This document shows, piece after piece, positions 23,218 to 33,868 of a stretch of DNA of 64,000 nt. The stretch spans positions 9,324,501 to 9,388,500 of the forward strand of contig JAVHKY010000001.1 of the NCBI GenBank assembly GCA_035079385.1. Direction: 5' to 3'. The DNA is from Aspidiotus rigidus. Taxonomy: Eukaryota; Arthropoda; Insecta; Hemiptera; Diaspididae. A program made the position numbers and the translations under genes. The stretch's first letter is position 1; each line of letters starts with the position of its first letter. A model generated the notes under the pieces. The model did not search any database, had not been told where the DNA came from, and was given only the letters and a program-made list of their open reading frames with translations.

Positions 23218-24636
23218 GTGACAGAAAAAGGCTCAGAACGCCTCAGGACTGTCATGGGTGAACAAGCTTGGACCAAGGGCACTGTTGAGCTATCTATCAA
23301 GATTTCCTCAATGGTAATAACTGGAAAATTCATCCTTGCTGATATCGAAGATGACTGTATTCTGGGGCTGGATTTAATGCGAAAGTATGGGTTGATTATT
23401 GATCTGAAGCACGACCTTTTAAGAAGTCCCTGTGGAGATATACCACTTTATGAGTTGGAAGTCAAGGATTGTCTCCTCCAGACCAAAGTTGAAGAAGAAC
23501 TAAGCACTGTAGTCAATGACGTGAAGAAAGAAGTCTCAGTTAAAACCATACAACTAGGTTCCAACGTGAATATGAGAAATGCTCAACAACAGGATAAAGA
23601 TATTTCGGTCATCTTAGCCTGGAAGGAGAAAGGTGAACGACCAGTCTGGCAAGATATCAGCTCACAGTCGGTAAATTTAAAGATCTTATGGTCACAATGG
23701 GACTCGCTTCAAGTAGAAAATGGAATTGTTTATCGGATCTGGGAAACAACAGATGGCAGATCACACCGGCGCCAACTACTGATACCTGAAGCACTTCTTC
23801 CGGATATCTTGAAGAGTGTTCATGATGACGCATCTGGTAGTCATCTTGGAATAACAAAAACATTGGCCAAGATTCGAGAACGGTTTTACTGGCCAGCCTG
23901 TAGAAGTGATGTAGAGGATTGGATTCAATGTTGCAGAGCATGTAATGCCAGTAAGGGCCCCAATACTAGGGGCCGAGTTAAGATGCAAGTTTACAATGTG
24001 GGATACCCTTTTGAACGGATTGCGGCAGATATCTCAGGACCATTTCCAGAAACTGACCAAGGTAATCGTTATATTCTAGTGGTGGGAGATTATTTCAGCA
24101 AATGGATGGATGCTTACCCACTGCCAAATTGTGAAGCCGTCACTGTTGCAACAGCGTTGGTGGAAAACTGGATTTCAAGGTTTGGAGTACCTCTGGAGTT
24201 ACACTCAGACCAGGGAAGAAACTTTGAATCCCAGGTATTTGGAGAAGTGGCTAAGCTGATGGGATTGAGGAAAACTCGTACAACACCACTCCACCCACAA
24301 TCTGATGGTATGGTCGAGAGGTTCAACAAAACAATAGACCAATTCCTATCCAAAGTAATTGATAGTGACCAGCGGAATTGGGACAAGCTACTTCCTTTGT
24401 TCCTGCTAGCCTATCGGTCTTCAATCCATGAGAGCACCAAGGAAACACCTGCAAAAATCATTTTTGGAAGAGAACTTCGATTACCGTGTGATTTAGAGCT
24501 GGGCACCCCTCCACAGCCACCTCAAGAAGCCATTTACGCAAGAACTGAAGAACCGACTTAAGCAGGTACATGAGCTGGTCAGAGAAAATTTAGAAGTTGC
24601 TAGCGACCGGATGAAGGCACGCTATGACATCTGTGC
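23218..24636 (+). pseudogene. Ty3/gypsy pol fragment: partial protease joined to integrase, RT and RNase H missing
   Basis: A 447-codon frame (the first codon is GTG, with no upstream ATG) starts in the C-terminal half of a retropepsin: ILADIEDDCILGLDLMRKYG, residues 39-58. The catalytic DTG is missing because the element begins here. By about residue 120 the frame is already in the linker before integrase. It then gives the HHCC zinc finger (H202, H209, C239, C242), the integrase core with D271, D331 and E367 (35 residues between the last two, the classic spacing), and GKxL-like C-terminal sequence. Reverse transcriptase and RNase H, normally several hundred residues, are absent without breaking the frame. 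Near 24530 a frameshift moves the C-terminal part (LKQVHELVRENLEVASDRMK) to another frame, and homology ends near 24636. There are no LTRs nearby. Integrase geometry is intact, but the copy is not autonomous. Confidence 0.85.
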
Positions 24637-24639
24637 AGA

Positions 24640-24930
24640 TTGTTTCGCGCCTTATTGTTACCAACCCGCAATGTCCAGTCGTTTCCAGAATTTGGTTTCC
24701 TGCGTGTATATGACTCCAAATAATATTCACTCACAATTACGCTGCTCTTCATTCTCATTGTAGTGTTTGCCAAACAGTGACATCTCATCTACTTTTTCCA
24801 TTGATAATTCGTGCTTCACTTTCCTGACGTTGAATTTTCTCCCACTATCACCAATGCAGATGTCCTCCCACTGTTCGTAATTGAGCTCGTACACTCCATT
24901 CAAGTTCCTCTTGTTCCTTTTTCCCGTCTG
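24640..24930 (-). pseudogene. Penelope-like element GIY-YIG endonuclease relic
   Basis: On the minus strand from 24906 the frame reads NLNGVYELNYEQWEDICIGD, then SGRKFNVRKVKHE. This is the GIY-YIG motif as seen at the C-terminus of Penelope-like retroelement proteins (GVYEL..C..C...YIG..GR....R...H). Here YIG is CIG and both motif cysteines are altered (Tyr and Trp). A TGA at 24727-24729 ends the frame after FGKHYNENEEQRNCE. No reverse transcriptase remains. It sits immediately downstream of the gypsy fragment but on the opposite strand, so the two are independent insertions. A second GIY-YIG relic lies at 55.7 kb. Confidence 0.6.
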
Positions 24931-25060
24931 GTTAATTGTTGCTCATTTTCCTTACCATACTAGGTGGGTTGTCATTGACGCTCACATTTATATCATAACT
25001 ACTGAACGCTTTAATCACCTTGTTTGCGTACTTTCCTACGTGAAGTACTGATCTGAAGTA

Positions 25061-25286
25061 CAGGGGGGCCAAAAGTCGCTCGACCCGAAAAATTAAAATA
25101 TGTTATTCAACTCATTTTGCACATTGTAATAAAAAATATTTTTGAAGAAGATTAAGATGTTTAAGACGTTCGCTAATTTAAACGATAATTAGGCTGCCGA
25201 ATGAAACAATTTCAGTTGACAGCGCTGTTTGTACATTTATATAAAGAGCCATTCTTGTCGGCTCAAACGACTTTTGGCCAACCCTG
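25061..25286. mobile_element. 226-bp Tc1/mariner-type MITE, TA target
   Basis: The left end CAGGGGGGCCAAAAGTCG and the right end (inverse CAGGGTTGGCCAAAAGTCG) match closely. Each is flanked by TA (25059-25060 and 25287-25288). CAGGG tips with a TA duplication are typical of Tc1/mariner-derived MITEs. The interior is AT-rich and non-coding. Confidence 0.75.
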
Positions 25287-25357
25287 TACATTCTCACTGG
25301 GCTGTCAACATTTTTCCAAGGATTTTTTCAACCACACCCCTAGAATAACCGTTGGCT

Positions 25358-25499
25358 GCAGCTGCCATACAAAATAGAATGGACGTATCTGCACATCAAT
25401 GATCAGCAAAAAAGAGTATTTTTGCTGGAGTTGGAAGATCTCTTTTCCACAGATCTTGGATATGCAGATACGTCCATTCTATTTTGTACGGCAGAGCTG
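25358..25499. mobile_element. 142-bp palindromic MITE of the TGCCGTACAAA family (copy B)
   Basis: The arms run from TGCCATACAAAATAGAATGG through ACGTATCTGCA and back in inverse at 25463-25494. The pairing is almost complete around a central spacer of about 60 bases. It is the best preserved of three related sequences in the window (see 11217 and 29347). Confidence 0.65.
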
Positions 25500-28102
25500 C
25501 GGTCTGCTCAACGGTCTCGATTCCTGCCCCTTTCGCTTCACAATGTCAACAAACCTGTTCTAAGGGGAGGGGGGAGGGATATTTAATGAAAAATCTGGCC
25601 TCCGGCGGCCGGCAACCTAACCATACTTATGGCTAAGAAGACTCGGAAAAATTTCGACTACTATCAGTTTTTTCGAGTCCCTCTTCTACAATGTACCGCA
25701 CGGAAGTCAAAATTTTCCAAGTCCCCCTTCTGAATAACTCGGCAGTCGAAATTTTCCTTGCTTCCCATAAAGTAGGTTCCTTTCACCTCTTGTTCAACTC
25801 CGTAACCCATGTTCTTCAGGATAGATTAGCTCGGAAGTCGAAATTATTCCGTTCCCCCGGTTTCCCATAAAGCTGGTTCCCGTCACCCTTCGTTCAATTC
25901 CGTGAAGGAACCCGTGTTCTTCAAGACAGATATTGCAATAGTTCTGAATCGTCACCAACTTCATCCTATGCGGTGGTAGGAGGCATTTGGAAGGAGAGCA
26001 TCGGTGTGCGTTGGTTTCCTGTAGATTTTATATTCTATCTTGTCATTCACCAGTACGACTTACAATCGAGATACTCTGCTCGCGTATCAGAAACGAAAAT
26101 TCTATGACTCACTTGCGGCACATCGTATTGTACAAGAGACTTTCAAGTTTGGAACTTTTGCCCTCTGAATGAAAAATCACGACACTCGTCCAATCGCCGC
26201 GGAACCACCACCGAAATTTTGGCCAGTCGATTTTTAACGCAAACACTTCGTCTAAAACCGGCTTGAGGATGGAAAAGCGATCCCAAAATAATTCTCGATT
26301 CCACGATCTTATACCAAAACAAGAAGCTTAACTTCGAATAGGTACAGCGAGAAGACAGAACCTTCAAGTGTTCAGCGACTAACTCAAAAGCTCATTTCAT
26401 TTCCATGTTTTTAGGCTTCTTATTTTTTACTTGTTTGACACGCACTTTAGTTTTCTACCCACATATTCGCGGTTACGCACATATTGATTGGCCAGCGTAT
26501 CGCTTGACTTTCATGTTTCTGTTACGCACTTCTCTTTCTCAGATAATTCATTTTTTCTTTTTCTCCTGTATACTCTGTTCATTTCCGTATCCCTTCTCTA
26601 GCTCGTTTCTCCATACCCGACTTATAATAACCTACACCTTCTCGTTTAATCAATAATTTCACATATTTACAGATACGCGCGTTTCCCTTCACGATTAATC
26701 TTCGACTTTATTTTAAATTTCATTTTAAAACACGCACTTTTTTTTCATCTACACGCTTATTCATACCTTTTTCTACCCTCCGTTAGAAAGAAAGCATTGT
26801 CAAACAGCCGGACTGACGGCTGCATTTCCGTTTCCCCGCCTTTATACTGCATTTCATCATCACCACCACGTCCGTTAACCAGGAAAAACCTTAGCGGTTC
26901 CTCGAGTCCACGTGTGCTTTAAATTACACGTAATATCAACATTTTTCCTCCTTCGTAGATATTACTTTTGCACCTTTATTCATACGTAAGACGATATTAT
27001 CATCAGTTTACACCCTCACGAATAAACAATGACTCATTATTTTGATACACATCTACAGTTATGACATCGACTAACCGGACCAGTGACTGCATTTTCGTTT
27101 CCTCACTAACGTACGTGTATCCACAATTACGCGCTTTTTCCTTTCTTGATTCATCAATGATTTTCATTTTAAAATGCCTTCACCGTTACACACTTTTCCT
27201 TGTACGTATCTATGGTTATACGCGCTTTTTTCCCTTCGACGCGTGACAACTTTTCCTCCTTCCTTTGGAAGAGCGCGTTAGAAAGAGTACGATGTTGAAT
27301 ACCCGGACCTGCGAACTCGCGAGCGCTGTCGTTAATCTACCACCCTTCGAAAATGCAAAATCTCTACCATTTAGATCATGCGCAGAAAGAAGGCTGGTAC
27401 CTGTACTAATTTCAAGAATCTGGTCTTTATCTCGCAACATGGTGATTGAATACTGGATGAGAGAGGAGGAGGAGATTCGGCCCATAAGATAAACGAATAC
27501 CTGGTATGACCAGTAAGATCTTAGTGTTATACTGTAAGAAGCAATGTTTAAAGCCTTTTTCATCAGTAAGGACCCTCCTACTGATGATGGGGTAACACTT
27601 GAAAGTCAACTAATGAGGTAGAATGGCACACTCGAGATCTTTTTTCATTTTGAATAGGCTAAGAGGAGCCCAAAGACTTACAGCACAATATGAATCACTG
27701 TTTTCCGGAGGAATTGAGGAATTTTCTTGTTGTTTTGTTTGGGTTGCATTTATCGGCACGCGAAGGAAATAATGAAATCACGCGAAAAAAACAGGAAAAT
27801 CACAACTTTTTAATAAAAGTGAAGCGAAAACAAAAAGTACACGATAAATGATGGCTAATCACACGAAAAAAAAAACGTTTTAGCCGCGACAGTTGTTATA
27901 CTGAACGAGATAAAAAAAAATGAACAGCATCTGACTGCACGCGAAATTTTACAGATACCCGGTAATTGTAAAATTGACAAAAAAAAAAAAATTATAAAAA
28001 TTATATCAATAGAGTGAACCGATTTGTTCCTCCAAGTTACGGCCTGACATAATTAGAACTTTCTTGGCCAACGCTGGTCCGCCTCTTTTTTTTTGTGACC
28101 AA
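25500..28102. other. Intergenic, pyrimidine-rich
   Basis: 25620-25900 contains inverted GGGACTTGGAAAA-type repeat words. 26400-27260 is strongly T/C-rich on the plus strand, with repeated TTTCCTTC.., CGCGCTTTTT and ATCTACAG-like words, perhaps an old repeat. 27760-28010 has several short A tracts. No gene family, RNA gene or terminal inverted repeat could be assigned. Confidence 0.4.
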
Positions 28103-28266
28103 CCCTATTGACAAAATCTCCAAGAAAACACCCGCGGAATACCGCTGAATCGCTAATTTAAACAAAAATTCCGCGGCGAGTTAGAAAATCCACTGCGTTT
28201 TACAGCGCAAAGAAAAAGGAATTTTCCGCGAAATTAAACTTTTGGGACCGCAATAAAGTGCGAGCT

Positions 28267-28645
28267 AAAATTTCCTCATCGTCCTGCTGCTGAATTTAAT
28301 GTTTGCACTATCACAGATATCCGTTGCGTGAAATACTTGCTGCCTGTTGCAGCTGAATTTTGCATTATTTTTCCAACGATGAAGGGCGATTAAGAATTTC
28401 CTCATCGTCCTGCTGCTGAATTTCATGTTTGCACTATCATAGATATCCGTTGCGTGAAATACTTGCTGCGTGTTGCAGCTGAATTTTGCATCATTTTTCC
28501 GAGGATGAAGGGCGAATTAAAATTTCCTCGTCGCCCTGCCGCTGATTTTCATAATTCCTCTACCGCAGACATCCGCTATGTGAAATACTTGCTACCTACG
28601 GCAGCTGAATTTCTCACTATTCCTCGTTGTAACGTCGCCGCTATA
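28267..28645. repeat. Three 126-bp tandem repeats
   Basis: The anchor TTTCCTC starts at 28271, 28397 and 28523, giving a period of exactly 126 bp. Copies 1 and 2 are nearly identical and copy 3 is more diverged. Because 126 is divisible by three, one forward frame stays in phase across copies 2 and 3, giving VKYLL..AAEF..I..M blocks, but a stop interrupts the same frame in copy 1. Coding is therefore doubtful. Confidence 0.85.
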
Positions 28646-29346
28646 TTCAATAGCCTCCGCGGAAATCCGTGGAATTTGTTCCACGCACCTGTCAGCGGTG
28701 TCAAGTTACTTGCATAATAGCAACAAGTAGCCACTGAGTAGAATTCCGTTGCTACTCTCTATTGTCACGTGATGCGATCAAGTGCTCTGATTGGGTTAGC
28801 AAAAAATACGTCATCGTCATTCGTCTGACGACTGATGATCAGGAATACGTGAACAGTGAATTAGTGTTTCGAGTTTCGAGTTTCCTTAATAGTTAATTTC
28901 GAGTTTCGTTAATAGTTAATTTCAATGAATTAATGATCTCCAATTGAACAGTAAGTATAATCGTTTTTCTATTTAGATCGAAAATCGCATCTTTGAATCC
29001 TTTTATCTGATATAATACTTGCAATACCGGTACTGTGAAATTTTTGTTGGCTATTTTGCCGAGTGCATGTGCAATGAAGTAGATTGATTCGGGATTCTTT
29101 AGGTTGATGTCTAAATTATATCTTTTGAAGTAGGACTGTATCTAGTGTGGTTTGCACGTTGAATTGCTTGAATTATCAATAAGGTTCCTTGTATCTAGAG
29201 TGTTTCTTGGTATCTGCTGTATCGTTACGGTAATTTATCGAAGATGCTTATTATTATAGGAGTGAGCCAGTATAAACACGTGGCAAATTTACGTTTATTG
29301 TAAGTATGAGACCGAGACACTTTCGAACGCCTCTGCAACATTTCTG

Positions 29347-29728
29347 CCGTACAAAGTTGGGTAAATTGCCGTATATCCAAATCGACAATCAGGAAGAAGT
29401 TCTTTTTCCCTTCCGTTTGAAGATGATTTTTCGATGAACAATTAAATTATAGCACTAGTTGTCCGATAGAAGTATTGCTTCTTCCAATATCGGCGTTTTT
29501 GAATCGTGATTTGGATATAACTTACGTCAAAATTTTGACATAGGTAAGTACTTATCCAACGTTCATTTGAACACAATTCAAAGATGGAACGAAGCAGATC
29601 GTAATTTTTCCCTGTTATTCCATTAACGAAGTAGTAGCAGTGTGTTATCACGATTCACACATGCGCACCAATCTTTCAAAAGATACGTGTTGCCTAATCG
29701 TCGATTTGGATATGTACCTAATTATAAT
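29347..29728. mobile_element. MITE remnant of the TGCCGTACAAA family (copy C)
   Basis: The left side begins CTGCCGTACAAAGTTG, followed by GTATATCCAAATCGAC. The inverse GTCGATTTGGATATGTAC lies at 29700-29717. The outer right end is lost where the next element begins at 29729. The interior has no gene. Confidence 0.45.
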
Positions 29729-30277
29729 TAAAGCCCGGATTTCTGGCTCTAAAAAAATTTATTTTCGGCATCAAAAATGAAATTTCCAGCAATATTCGGC
29801 ATTAAAAAAAAAAAAAAAAAATGGGAAAAACATGAGTTTTTAGTGCTTTTACAAATTCACGGCCAGAATTATTCAATTTCCGACCGAAATTATGTGATTT
29901 TTGACCGAATTTTGAGAATCAAACTTATCAATACAAAATCTTGACAATTTTTCAATTTTGAATTAAAAATAATATTTTCAACCAAAGTATCCAGTTTTTA
30001 CCAAAGTCGCTGAATTTTAAGCAAAATTTTCACGTGTCTCCCTTTAATCACGAATAAAAAGGCGACAATTTCGAAATATATATTCAAAACCAACTGTTCT
30101 GGCATAATTTCGGAATTTTCGACAATTTCTCGGCATTTATTTCACTTTCGACAATTTTTGGCAAAATTAAATTTTTTTCCCTGGTGCCCTTCATTGTGAT
30201 TCGAACTTCTATTTTATTAAAAACTCTTCGCCCCTTCAGGAAAAAATGTGACAAATACTGCAGAAATCCGCGCTCTA
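29729..30277. mobile_element. hAT-like MITE, uninterrupted copy
   Basis: The ends TAAAGCCCGGATTT and (inverse) TAGAGCGCGGATTT match each other, and the full length aligns with the copy split by a MULE at 38822-41564. Shared words include TTTTACAAATTCACG, CAATTTTTC, AAAAATAATATT and TGAATTTTAAGCAAAATT. It is about 549 bp against about 535 bp for the other copy once its insert is removed. ATTATAAT precedes the left end and recurs six bases beyond the right end, so its target duplication is uncertain. Confidence 0.6.
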
Positions 30278-30414
30278 CTTGTTATTATAATAGGCTAATA
30301 ATGATGATGAATCGGGCGTAAAACTGGTGTTTATTGATTACTGATCACAAACTTTACTAAGACAGTGTAGATTTTGATAATTTTCCTTTTATTTTTTTCA
30401 TTTTGTTGAATTAG

Positions 30415-30700
30415 ATTTCGTGGAAAAGAAATTCGGCAAGAACGAAGCGACAACTCGACTTATGAAGGAGAGGCTGACCAGATTTTTCAAACACAAGGCC
30501 GATTACGCCCGGGAGAAGAAGAGGAAGAGCCAGAAAAAACGTAATAATGATTCATTAGTTAATTATTTGTAATTAATTCGAATGATTATTTGTCTAATAG
30601 ATATTTTGTCCGTTAGAAACATCCTCAGAAGTTGAGATCGAAAATAGTATGGATTCCAGTACAAATAATGAAGGTACTGATGTCCCCGTCACATCCGCAG
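30415..30700 (+). CDS. Two short coding exons of an unrecognised basic protein
   Basis: Exon 30415-30540 follows a TTAG acceptor and ends at AAAAAAC|GTAATA. Exon 30617-30700 follows CGTTAG and ends CCGCAG|GTACAT. Joined, the frame is open. It encodes KFGKNEATTRLMKERL, a strongly basic stretch (HKADYAREKKRKSQKK), then an acidic Ser/Glu segment (SSEVEIENSMDSSTNNEG). A third exon after TCTAG near 31187 could add about 25 residues to a stop. A first methionine is available within the first exon. I recognise no domain. Position inside the candidate 6-kb element suggests it is part of that element's own gene, with the rest lost or displaced by the LINE insertion. Confidence rests on splice sites and composition only. 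Confidence 0.3.
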
Positions 30701-31269
30701 GTACATGACTCATAAACTAATTATTGTCAAACCTTGCTAAGTCGAATCTGGAGATGAAGGAATACAGTATTCTTTGAGAGCTGTTTTTCAAGTTCCTAAA
30801 ATGAGACCTACAGTGATGAAAAATTTAAGTTCATGCAATTTTGAGATTTTTGGTTAAATTTTCGCCAATATCGCTTAAAAATTGATCACTGGAGTCAATT
30901 TTGGAATAAAATGGATCAATTTTGGTTGATCTTGGACAAAAATGGGTGATTTTAGTCAATTTTGGTCTGTTAGTGAATTTTCTCCACAATCTTGGTCAAG
31001 GTCAGAAGATGGTCAATTTTATTTGAGTTAGCTATGTTGCTTTTAAAATGCCTTGAGAAACATTGTACACATTTAGATTAAGACGATTTTGAACGACTAG
31101 GCTATTTTTTCGACTTATCAAGGTTCGATTTGCAATCCATTTCTTCTGATTATTACACTGGTGAATATTTTTTGACGTCTAGAAATACTGAAATCGCATC
31201 CAGAACCCACTCTCAAGACGGTAACCAGAGTTCTACATCACGACCAATTTTGAAGAAATGAATCGATAC

Positions 31270-31294
31270 TATAATAATAATAATAATGATGATG

Positions 31295-31340
<46 letters not shown>

Positions 31341-31368
31341 GTAATAAGTAATAAGTAATAAGTAATAA

Positions 31369-31404
<36 letters not shown>
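31270..31404. repeat. AAT/GTAATAA microsatellite, LINE tail
   Basis: A run of ATA/TAA/TGA trinucleotides with an inner (GTAATAA)n patch at 31341-31371. It abuts the 3' end of the minus-strand LINE directly after its polyadenylation signal (AATAAA, plus-strand 31408-31413). It therefore probably grew from the LINE's ATT tail rather than arising independently. Confidence 0.85.
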
Positions 31405-31480
31405 GCCTTTATTTTATATTTTGTATAGTACATCTTATATACTAACTATTTATATGTTTAATTAATTTATTCATATTAAT

Positions 31481-31832
31481 TTATATTTTACAATATTTTT
31501 CAACGCCCATATCTTGGGCATAGGCTTCACTCAACCTCGCCCATTCGATTCTAGTTTTATGTATGCTATCCTGTCATTTATTCCCTTCAACTCTTCCAAA
31601 AATTTCTTACATTCTTTCTTAATTAGGAATCCCACTCCCCTCTGTCCCTCGTTATTTCCTATGTGGCACATAATATTTCCATTTTTGGTGCTTCTTACTT
31701 CCTCGCCGTTCCTTCTCACCTCCGAAATACCCAGTACATCAAATTTTGATTCTCGAAACGCATTTTCCAATTCGTCTAAATTTTCCTTATTCTTCAGGGT
31801 TCTCACATTTAAACTCGCTATGCATATACTGC
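31481..31832 (-). pseudogene. LINE ORF2 relic: endonuclease start fused to ORF2 C-terminus
   Basis: The minus-strand frame gives IASLNVRTLKNKENLDELEN, KFDVLGISEVRRNGEEV and GVGFLIKKECKKFLEEL, then GINDRIAYIKLE. This is the first third of an AP-endonuclease (EEP) domain, including the LNVRTL and SEVRR boxes. Right after IAYIKLE the sequence switches, in a shifted frame, to EWARLSEAYAQDMGVEKYCK followed by TAA at 31481-31483. That segment is the typical tail of insect LINE ORF2 proteins. The junction lies near 31547-31556. The remaining endonuclease, all of reverse transcriptase and most of the C-terminal region are gone. Confidence 0.65.
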
Positions 31833-31995
31833 TTTTATTTTCTTCTTCATCTTCCTTTCCTTTATTACTGTTTTTACTATACTCTTTTTTACTACCTCTA
31901 TCTTTAATATTATCTCCTACCTTTGTTGAGTGGTTAGGCGGTATTCGTCCTGGCTGCCTAGACCCGACTGGACGAGGTTGAGTTCGGTTACATAC

Positions 31996-32987
31996 CTATC
32001 TTGATCCACCTTGCTTTCCTCTGGTAAAATATCCTTGTATAGTACCCGAAGCTAGATGAGTGCGATTCTGTTTCCGGTTTCTCGGTGTTGGGTTCGTCGC
32101 TTGCACATTATTCTTCTTCGAGATTGCAGGGCTTCCTTGTTTCTTAATCTTCAGTATTTTCTTAATTTCATCCGATGTTTTTGGCTCCCATTCCTTTCCT
32201 TCATTTTCGTTCGAGTTGTTCGTTTCGCTCGCGTCTTTGTCTTTATCGCTTTCCTCTGGTTCACTTCCTTCATCTTGCTCGTTATTGCTTCTAAGCTCGT
32301 CCATTTCCTCGATTTCTTCTAATTGAGAAATATCGAAAATTCGCATAGCTCTTTCTTCATCACTCCTCCGAACCAATACATTTCCATTTCTATGTCACAC
32401 GTACTTGAGGATGCTGTTTTTTCTCATTTCTAACGCCTTACGATGTATCTCTGCATTCTGACTTGTCATCTGCGTTCGTCTATAAATATAGGATAGGACG
32501 GCTTCAGACCTACGCTTTTCCCTTCTATCTTCGTTTTCTTTGATTGCTTGATCAGCTCGATTTTTTTGTCCATGTTGTTCAAACGGACGATAACGCCAGA
32601 TGATCCTTCGCGTCGTATAGGTAGCCTGTGGATTACACATACATCGTATTCCATTATTCCTACACCTAGCTTCGTTGCAATCTTCGTGAATATTTCTCTC
32701 AGATTTTCCTCCTCATCGTAGGGAATTCCGTTTATTATCAAGTTATTCCTCTTTGAATGCTGCTCCATATCATTTAATTTCATTCTTAGAACTTGATTTT
32801 CGCGCATTATTTCATTAATATCTTCGCGTTGGGTCTTTCCTTCGCTCTTTAGCTTGTCCACATCTGTGACGACTTTGTTCATTTTTTTTATTCGTACTTT
32901 GACAAATCTGTTTTATGTCGGATATACTTCATTGATCAGCTTCCGGAATTGTTCCATAAATTCATTGCTCTTTGTTTCTTCACCCAT
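31996..32987 (-). pseudogene. LINE ORF1 (coiled-coil/RRM-like), frameshifted
   Basis: ATG at 32987 gives MGEETKSNEFMEQFRKLINE, then a stop near 32913. The main block from 32882 shows a coiled coil (NEIMRENQVLRMKLNDMEQH) followed by SKRNNLIINGIPYDEEENLR, IATKLGVGIMEYDVCVIHRL and GVIVRLNNMDKKIELIKQSK. This is the RRM-like plus C-terminal layout of L1-type ORF1 RNA-binding proteins. Near 32460 the reading switches frame (NAEIHRKALEMRKNSILKYV), and a TGA stands where HRNGNVLVRR would follow. The same frame then continues to 31996 through an acidic, asparagine-rich tail. ORF1 proteins coat LINE RNA. This copy is broken. Confidence 0.65.
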
Positions 32988-33620
32988 TTCCACGATAATT
33001 CTTGCAAAGCACTCTTCTGCACCTATATTGGTACTCGCTATTTCACCTTTCGATTTTACCGGCACGTTCTAACTCGTTACACAATCACTTGTATATACTA
33101 CCGAACTCAAATATTTTTTGTTTTTTGTAAATAAAAATTTGATAACAGAAATGCCGTACAGTTTTTCTCTTCTAAGTTCCTGTAGAATTCATATTTACTT
33201 TTCTTTAAGGATAGTGAGTAATTTTTAAACTTGGAAACATTTATCTTCTAATACAAATATTATGATCCGCAACGTTTCATATTGTCTTTCAATTTTTTTT
33301 TTCACTGTATAATTTGTCAATTATAATTTTTATTGCCGTTCTAACTGATCAGAATTTTTGTAAATTTTCTTCATCAGTTTTTTTCCACAGTCAAATCTAT
33401 GTTCACAATTTTCATATTCTCTTCAATAACATTCAAATCTCATCGTATATTTTATTCATGGAACCAACCAAATTTTGGTCATAAATTTGCTTGCGTGGAA
33501 AATTGATGAAGAAAATTTTGATCGTCTACAGCGGCATTGAAAATTGTATCTAATTGAAAAATACAGCGGAAAAAAAAATTCAAGGGCAACACGAAACGCT
33601 GCGGACTGTATTTGTATTTA

Positions 33621-33868
33621 AATTCAGCCGCAACCCGCAGTATTCTCAGGCACCGCTGAATTCCGCGGAAAATATTTTTATAAATTCAGCCGCAACCCGC
33701 AGTATTCTCATGCACCGCTGAATTCCGCGGAAAATATTTTTATAAATTCAGCCGCAACCCGCAGTATTCTCATGCACCGCTGAATTCCGCGGAAAATATT
33801 TTCATAAATTCAGCCGCAACCCGCAGTATTCTCTTGGACCGCTGAACTTCGCGGAAAATTTACTGATA
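33621..33868. repeat. Four 62-bp tandem repeats
   Basis: The unit starts AATTCAGCCGCAACCCGC at 33621, 33683, 33745 and 33807. Each contains CACCGCTGAATTCCGCGG (GGACCGCTGAACTTCGCGG in the last). They are nearly identical, so recently expanded or homogenised. They lie just inside the right end of the candidate 6-kb element. Confidence 0.9.

Larger units (their letters stand above)
31405..33120 (-). mobile_element. Internally deleted non-LTR retrotransposon (LINE)
   Basis: On the minus strand the order is: 5' leader (from about 33120), ORF1, the N-terminal part of an endonuclease ORF2, then directly the last residues of ORF2, a 3' untranslated region, AATAAA and an ATT-type tail. The whole reverse transcriptase is missing, yet both element ends are present. 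It therefore differs from the usual 5' truncation of LINEs and looks like a short non-autonomous derivative. ORF1 carries one frameshift and at least one nonsense codon. The exact 5' end and clade are uncertain. The 5' boundary is placed where coding-like sequence and leader give way to featureless T-rich DNA. Confidence 0.65.

Noticed and set aside
30278..30291. ATTATAAT as target duplication of the MITE at 29729-30277
   Set aside because: The right copy lies six bases beyond the apparent element end, and AT-rich octamers recur by chance here.
31514..31981. 155-codon hydrophobic plus-strand frame
   Set aside because: It is the reverse-strand shadow of the LINE endonuclease relic and ORF1 tail.
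32056..32326. Two overlapping plus-strand frames, Phe/Ser/Leu-rich
   Set aside because: Antisense shadows of the acidic ORF1 C-terminus on the minus strand.
33621..33868. CRISPR-like array
   Set aside because: Units are directly adjacent 62-bp tandem repeats with no unique spacers, in a eukaryotic context.
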